Below are positions 18,009 to 21,262 of a DNA stretch of 21,262 bases, piece by piece. Positions within the stretch are counted from its first letter, which is position 1. Every line of letters begins with the position of its first letter. The notes under the pieces are model-generated. The model saw only the letters and a program-made list of their open reading frames with translations, was not told the DNA's origin and searched no databases. The DNA is from Ophiocordyceps camponoti-saundersi (nom. inval.) (lineage: Eukaryota > Ascomycota > Sordariomycetes > Hypocreales > Ophiocordycipitaceae), in assembly GCA_003339415.1 (NCBI GenBank), contig PDHQ01000472.1, forward strand, positions 1-21,262, given 5' to 3'. The position numbers and the translations under genes were made by a program.

Positions 18009-18563
18009 ACCCCCCTTGAACCGGTTTCTTCTGCGCCTCGTTCTCACCCCCCCTTTTGATCATGTCTTCTCATCTTTTTTCCGTTTTCATCCGAGCTGGA
18101 ACTTATGAATACCCGTCTTCTTCATCTTCTTCATCTTCTTCTACTACTACCAGAGAACATGTAAAACTAGCATCGCTTGAATAGCTCCTCCCCCTAACTT
18201 TTCTTCTTCTCCTTTACCCCTTTCTTCTTCTTCTTCTTCTCTTTTTCTTCGAAAACTCATGACTGGTATGAATCTCATTTCCCCGTCTTTTACATTATGA
18301 TGAAAAGAGACACGCAAAACCTTCCCCCCCTCCTACCTGCTTCTCTTCTTCCCTTTCCCTTCGTCCTCTCTTTTGTCTTTTTTTTTCAAACGTGAAAGAA
18401 AGAAGACACAGGATCAAATATATGTACACCTATCTACGTGAATGTTTGTCTGCCAAGGGAGAGGGGGGGGGGGGGGGGGGGGGCTAGGGAGGGTTAAGGG
18501 GCCCGTTTTTGGTGTTTTTGAGAGCTTATTTCAGCTAATCAAGCCGGGCAGGCCGGGTCACAG
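18009..18563. other. 3' region of the fusion gene up to the RIP boundary
   Basis: CT-rich DNA with CTTn/TCTTn runs near 18115-18150 and 18220-18245, a G21 run at 18463-18483, then GC-balanced sequence that still contains CpA and TpG up to about 18563. No gene recognised. Confidence 0.5.
18463..18483. repeat. G21 homopolymer
   Basis: Twenty-one consecutive G about 80 bp before the RIP-mutated block begins. It is a potential G-quadruplex and an assembly-sensitive site. Confidence 0.95.
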
Positions 18564-18794
18564 GGATATAGGAGGGAACCTATAACTAAGCCGTATTTCC
18601 TAGGGAAGAGAGGTATCTATAGGTTAATATAAGATAGTAAGAGTATAAGGCTATAAGTTAGGCTTATAGGGGACGTTTTTAGTATTTTAAGGCTACCGGC
18701 CGGGGTATTTTTAGTATTTTCTAATAGCCCGGTAATAAGGCTATAAGTAAAGCTAACGATTAAGCTTAATAACGCTATTTTTAGTATTTTTTAG
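18505..18794. repeat. Dispersed TTTTTAGTATTTT direct repeats, one copy unmutated
   Basis: Mutated copies lie at 18675-18691, 18706-18720 and 18776-18794. A copy at 18505-18522 reads GTTTTTGGTGTTTTTGAG, which turns into the mutated form by TpG-to-TpA changes plus loss of one T. They sit just beyond the C-terminal end of the Tc1-like relic, so they may be its subterminal repeats. Confidence 0.6.
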
Positions 18795-18800
18795 TAAATT

Positions 18801-19545
18801 ATATGCCCCCCTTTAGCCTCGATTATAGCCTTAATCCTTTTAAGTATTAAGTTAATAAGGGATTTAAAATAATCCCCGCTTAACGACTCCTATACTTTTA
18901 TTATAGCTATCTTAAGGTCCTTACTACTTAGCTTACCCTTAAGATATCTCTAATTAATAGAAAACTTTATCTATAACTAGGCGTTCTTAATAGGGGAGAG
19001 ATTAGGGCTATAAGCCGGCTATTTAGCTAGGTTACCTCCGGGGAATAAGGTTACGATAAGATTTATCGTAGCCTTTACTTTATATATAGGGGTATTATCT
19101 TATTAAATTATAAATACCTTAGCCGGCTAACGCCTTTAGAAGCTTATAAAAAGGGGTAAAATTCTCTTACGATAGCCCTCCCCCTTAATTATACCTTAGC
19201 CCTTTTACTATATAAGGCCCGGGCCCCTCTTATAGCCCTAGAAATAACCCTAAAATATCTATCTATTAGCTTTCTATTTAATATATATAAATTTAATTAG
19301 GTTATTATCTAGAATTTAGTAAGCTTTATATATAAAAGCTAAATAAGGGAGGGGAATATCGTAGCCTTAAAAAATAAAGGGGGAAAATAAAGGGGAAAAA
19401 GAAAAGGATAACTTACCCTTAAAAAAGGTAACCTAACTACGCTCTCTAATACTATTAACCTAGGTCTTATTAGACTATATTTATATAGCCTAATCTTCCT
19501 TTATAAGATATTAATATTCGAGGGCGAATTAAAGCCTCTTTTCCC
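18801..19545 (-). pseudogene. RIP-degraded Tc1-like (Tc1/mariner) transposase relic
   Basis: A single minus-strand frame of about 248 codons without frameshift, broken only by TAA and TAG. With its stops it still reads as a fungal Tc1 transposase: an N-terminal helix-turn-helix-like part near 19430-19530, G-Y-K-R-G-P-G-L near 19220-19245, G-I-I-K-G-E-G-Y-R near 19165-19190, D-N-T-P-I near 19085-19099 after two stops where Gln is expected, P-A-Y-S-P-N-L-S-P-I-K-N at 18983-19018, and G-D-Y-F-K-S-L-I-N to K-G-G-H-I at the C terminus. The last acidic catalytic residue of the DDE triad, in the family motif NPIEN, is Lys (AAG, 18986-18988), and the preceding SPDL is SPNL. Trp codons have become TAG. 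The copy is dead. The middle part looks shorter than a full-length transposase. Confidence 0.8.
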
Positions 19546-20674
19546 GGGCTTTAGAGGGTAGATAAATAGCGCTACGTTATCTCTTACGGTAAGCTTCTAC
19601 CGACTTTAGGGCTTTTATAATAGCCCCTAAGCTATACGGTAATAGCTTAGGGATAGTATTACGTAGCTTATAAGGGGCTATAAATCGAGTTACCTTCCGT
19701 AGCGTATTAATTAGCTTTTTAAACCGGTCCCTTATATTTAGAGGGATAATTAGGGGGCGGCTATAATTATAATATCCTAGCTTAAGGGGTTAACGAAGAG
19801 CGTAGGAAACTTAGGAAGATAAATATATTAAGATTAAGGGATTAAAATAGCTATAATTAAGTAATTAACTTACTTACTATTATATAAGTTTTAAGGTAAT
19901 AGCGATATTATTATTTAATATACCCCTAGCCTTTTTAAAGGTCCTAATTATAAGCTATTAGTCCTTTATCGTTAAGGCTAATTTTTTCCTTACCGTAATA
20001 GCTTTATCTAATATATCCTTTTCTATATCCTCTCCCTTAGCGTTAACGTTATCGTTATCGCCCTAAGCCCCCTCCTATCTACCCTCTCCTTAGCCGGCCC
20101 CTAGTCTTATATTTAGGGGCGATAAAAGGCCGCCGGGGCCGGGTACCTAGCTTATTATTAAATTAGCGATAGCTTTACCTTAGCCGGCGGCGGTGCCGCC
20201 GGCGTTAGCGGAGGGGGCGGTAGCGGTATTAACGGGCCCCGTAGCGGTAAGCGGAGGGGGGGGGGTTCGGGGAACGACTCTATTATTATCTCGAGATCGG
20301 CTAAGTTTATCGTAGGGGTCGAGGGGGGGGGGGGCGTTATTAATAGCGGCGTTATCGGACGAGGGAGAGGTATTATAAGGGGGGTTAGCTACTAAGGTAT
20401 CCTATCGTCCTTAGCCTCCTTTTTAGCCCTAAGGCTAAGGAAGATAACTATCGCTAATAGCTATAAGTATAAGGCCTTAATTATAAAGTATTATCGATAA
20501 GGGGGGTAATTTAAATATATATTAATCGATTAATTAGTTAGTAAGGTAATAATATTAATAATCTTAATATTAATAATAATATTAAAAAGAGGGAAAAAAG
20601 GGGGGTCTCTAGTCGGCGGCTAGCTAAGATATAGAAGATATAGGCTTAGGAACCTAATATAATAATCTAGGATA
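19546..20674. other. RIP-mutated DNA with GC-rich patches, no readable gene
   Basis: TpA-rich sequence that may include the 5' part of the Tc1-like element or a second element. A striking GC-rich patch at about 20120-20340 has a perfect 9-bp inverted repeat GCCGGCGGC-ggt-GCCGCCGGC (20183-20203) and runs of 9-10 G. Translations are Pro/Ala/Gly low-complexity on the minus strand and I recognise no family. Confidence 0.5.
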
Positions 20675-20784
20675 TAAATACTAGTTAAAAGTACTATTCT
20701 TATTATATAAGCAGTATTTATTATATAAACGGCTTAATAATATAATTTATATAATAAAGTAAAAATACTAGTATCTAGTATTTA
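20675..20784. repeat. Fold-back (MITE-like) element, imperfect 36-38 bp inverted repeats
   Basis: The left arm 20675-20710 starts TAAATACTAG and ends TTATTATATAA. The right arm 20747-20784 is its imperfect inverse and ends CTAGTATTTA. The 36-bp centre contains GCAGTATTT. There is no coding capacity. It could be a small non-autonomous element or a hairpin remnant; target-site duplication was not established. Confidence 0.55.
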
Positions 20785-20973
20785 AGTTACGGCTAAACCT
20801 TGGAAGGTTAAATACCGGATAATAAGATAAGATAATAAAGATAAGAATAACGAATAAAATTCCTAGGATAAGAAGAACGGTTAGAGACGGTTAAGAACGG
20901 AAAGAAATATTAGTTATTATAAATAAAGAATTATCTATTATAATTCATTATTAACCTAGAAACTAATAGAAGG

Positions 20974-21189
20974 AAATAGAATAAGATAAAGCTATTCTAT
21001 TCGCTAAGGAATATAGTAGATTTGAAATCAAAGCTTAATTTTAAAGTAAAAGAATATAATAGAAGCAAATAGAATAAGATAAAGCTATTCTATTCGCTAA
21101 GGAATATAGTGGATTTAAAATTAAAGGTTAATTTCAAAGCAAAAGAATACGATAGAAGCAAATAGAATAAGATAAAGCTATTCTATTCG
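20974..21189. repeat. 93-bp tandem repeat, about 2.3 copies
   Basis: Copies begin with AAATAGAATAAG at 20974, 21067 and 21160, a period of exactly 93 bp; the third copy stops at about 21189. Each has a 9-bp hairpin AATAGAATA/TATTCTATT with a 9-nt loop. Copies 1 and 2 differ mostly by transitions (A/G and C/T), the RIP pattern. No gene product is recognised. Confidence 0.85.
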
Positions 21190-21262
21190 TTAGTATATTT
21201 ATAATATAAAGCTTCTACGGTATTCTATAGCTTTCTAGCTAGCTTATATAATTAGATAGTTT

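Noticed and set aside
20974..21189. CRISPR-like spacing of repeats
   Set aside because: The unit is a continuous 93-bp tandem repeat without unique spacers, in eukaryotic DNA with introns and RIP.

Overview
The window looks like nuclear DNA of a filamentous ascomycete (Pezizomycotina, most likely a Sordariomycete; the genus cannot be fixed from sequence alone). The evidence is short GT-AG introns of 53-108 nt, fungal gene families (SWC4, a YCK-type casein kinase, a POX18-like SCP2, a Zn2Cys6 regulator), CT-rich leaders, and AT-rich flanks that carry the marks of repeat-induced point mutation (RIP): CpA and TpG are very rare and TpA is dominant.

Layout. (1) 1-2725 is a RIP-degraded transposon block. 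It contains a minus-strand Ty3/Gypsy-type gag relic (about 333-1212) and, beside it, a tract of TTAGTCA palindromes that has escaped RIP. (2) 2726-18563 is a normal-composition gene island with seven genes: a LETM1-domain mitochondrial protein (+, 2895-3932), a peroxisomal SCP2/POX18-like protein (+, 3 exons, 4447-5033), a nitronate monooxygenase (-, 7 exons, 5136-6545), a YCK1/2-type casein kinase I (+, 3 exons, 8306-9792), a p24/EMP24 cargo receptor (-, 3 exons, 10834-11614), SWC4 of the SWR1/NuA4 complexes (+, 12021-13823), and a Zn2Cys6 / MAC / left-handed beta-helix acetyltransferase fusion (+, 2 exons, 16155-18008). (3) 18564-21262 is a second RIP block. It contains a minus-strand Tc1-like transposase relic (18801-19545), a fold-back element and a 93-bp tandem repeat.

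The genes are ordinary housekeeping neighbours, not a pathway. SCP2 and the nitronate monooxygenase are convergent, as are the casein kinase and p24. Nitronate monooxygenase and casein kinase share a 1.76-kb divergent intergenic region, and p24 and SWC4 share a 406-bp one. The long gene-free stretches are rich in microsatellites.

The most unusual gene is the last. It fuses a DNA-binding zinc cluster to a maltose/galactoside O-acetyltransferase-like domain in which the position of the catalytic histidine appears to be leucine, which suggests a ligand-sensing or scaffold domain rather than an active enzyme. All exon models were derived by hand from splice consensus, reading phase and family conservation.
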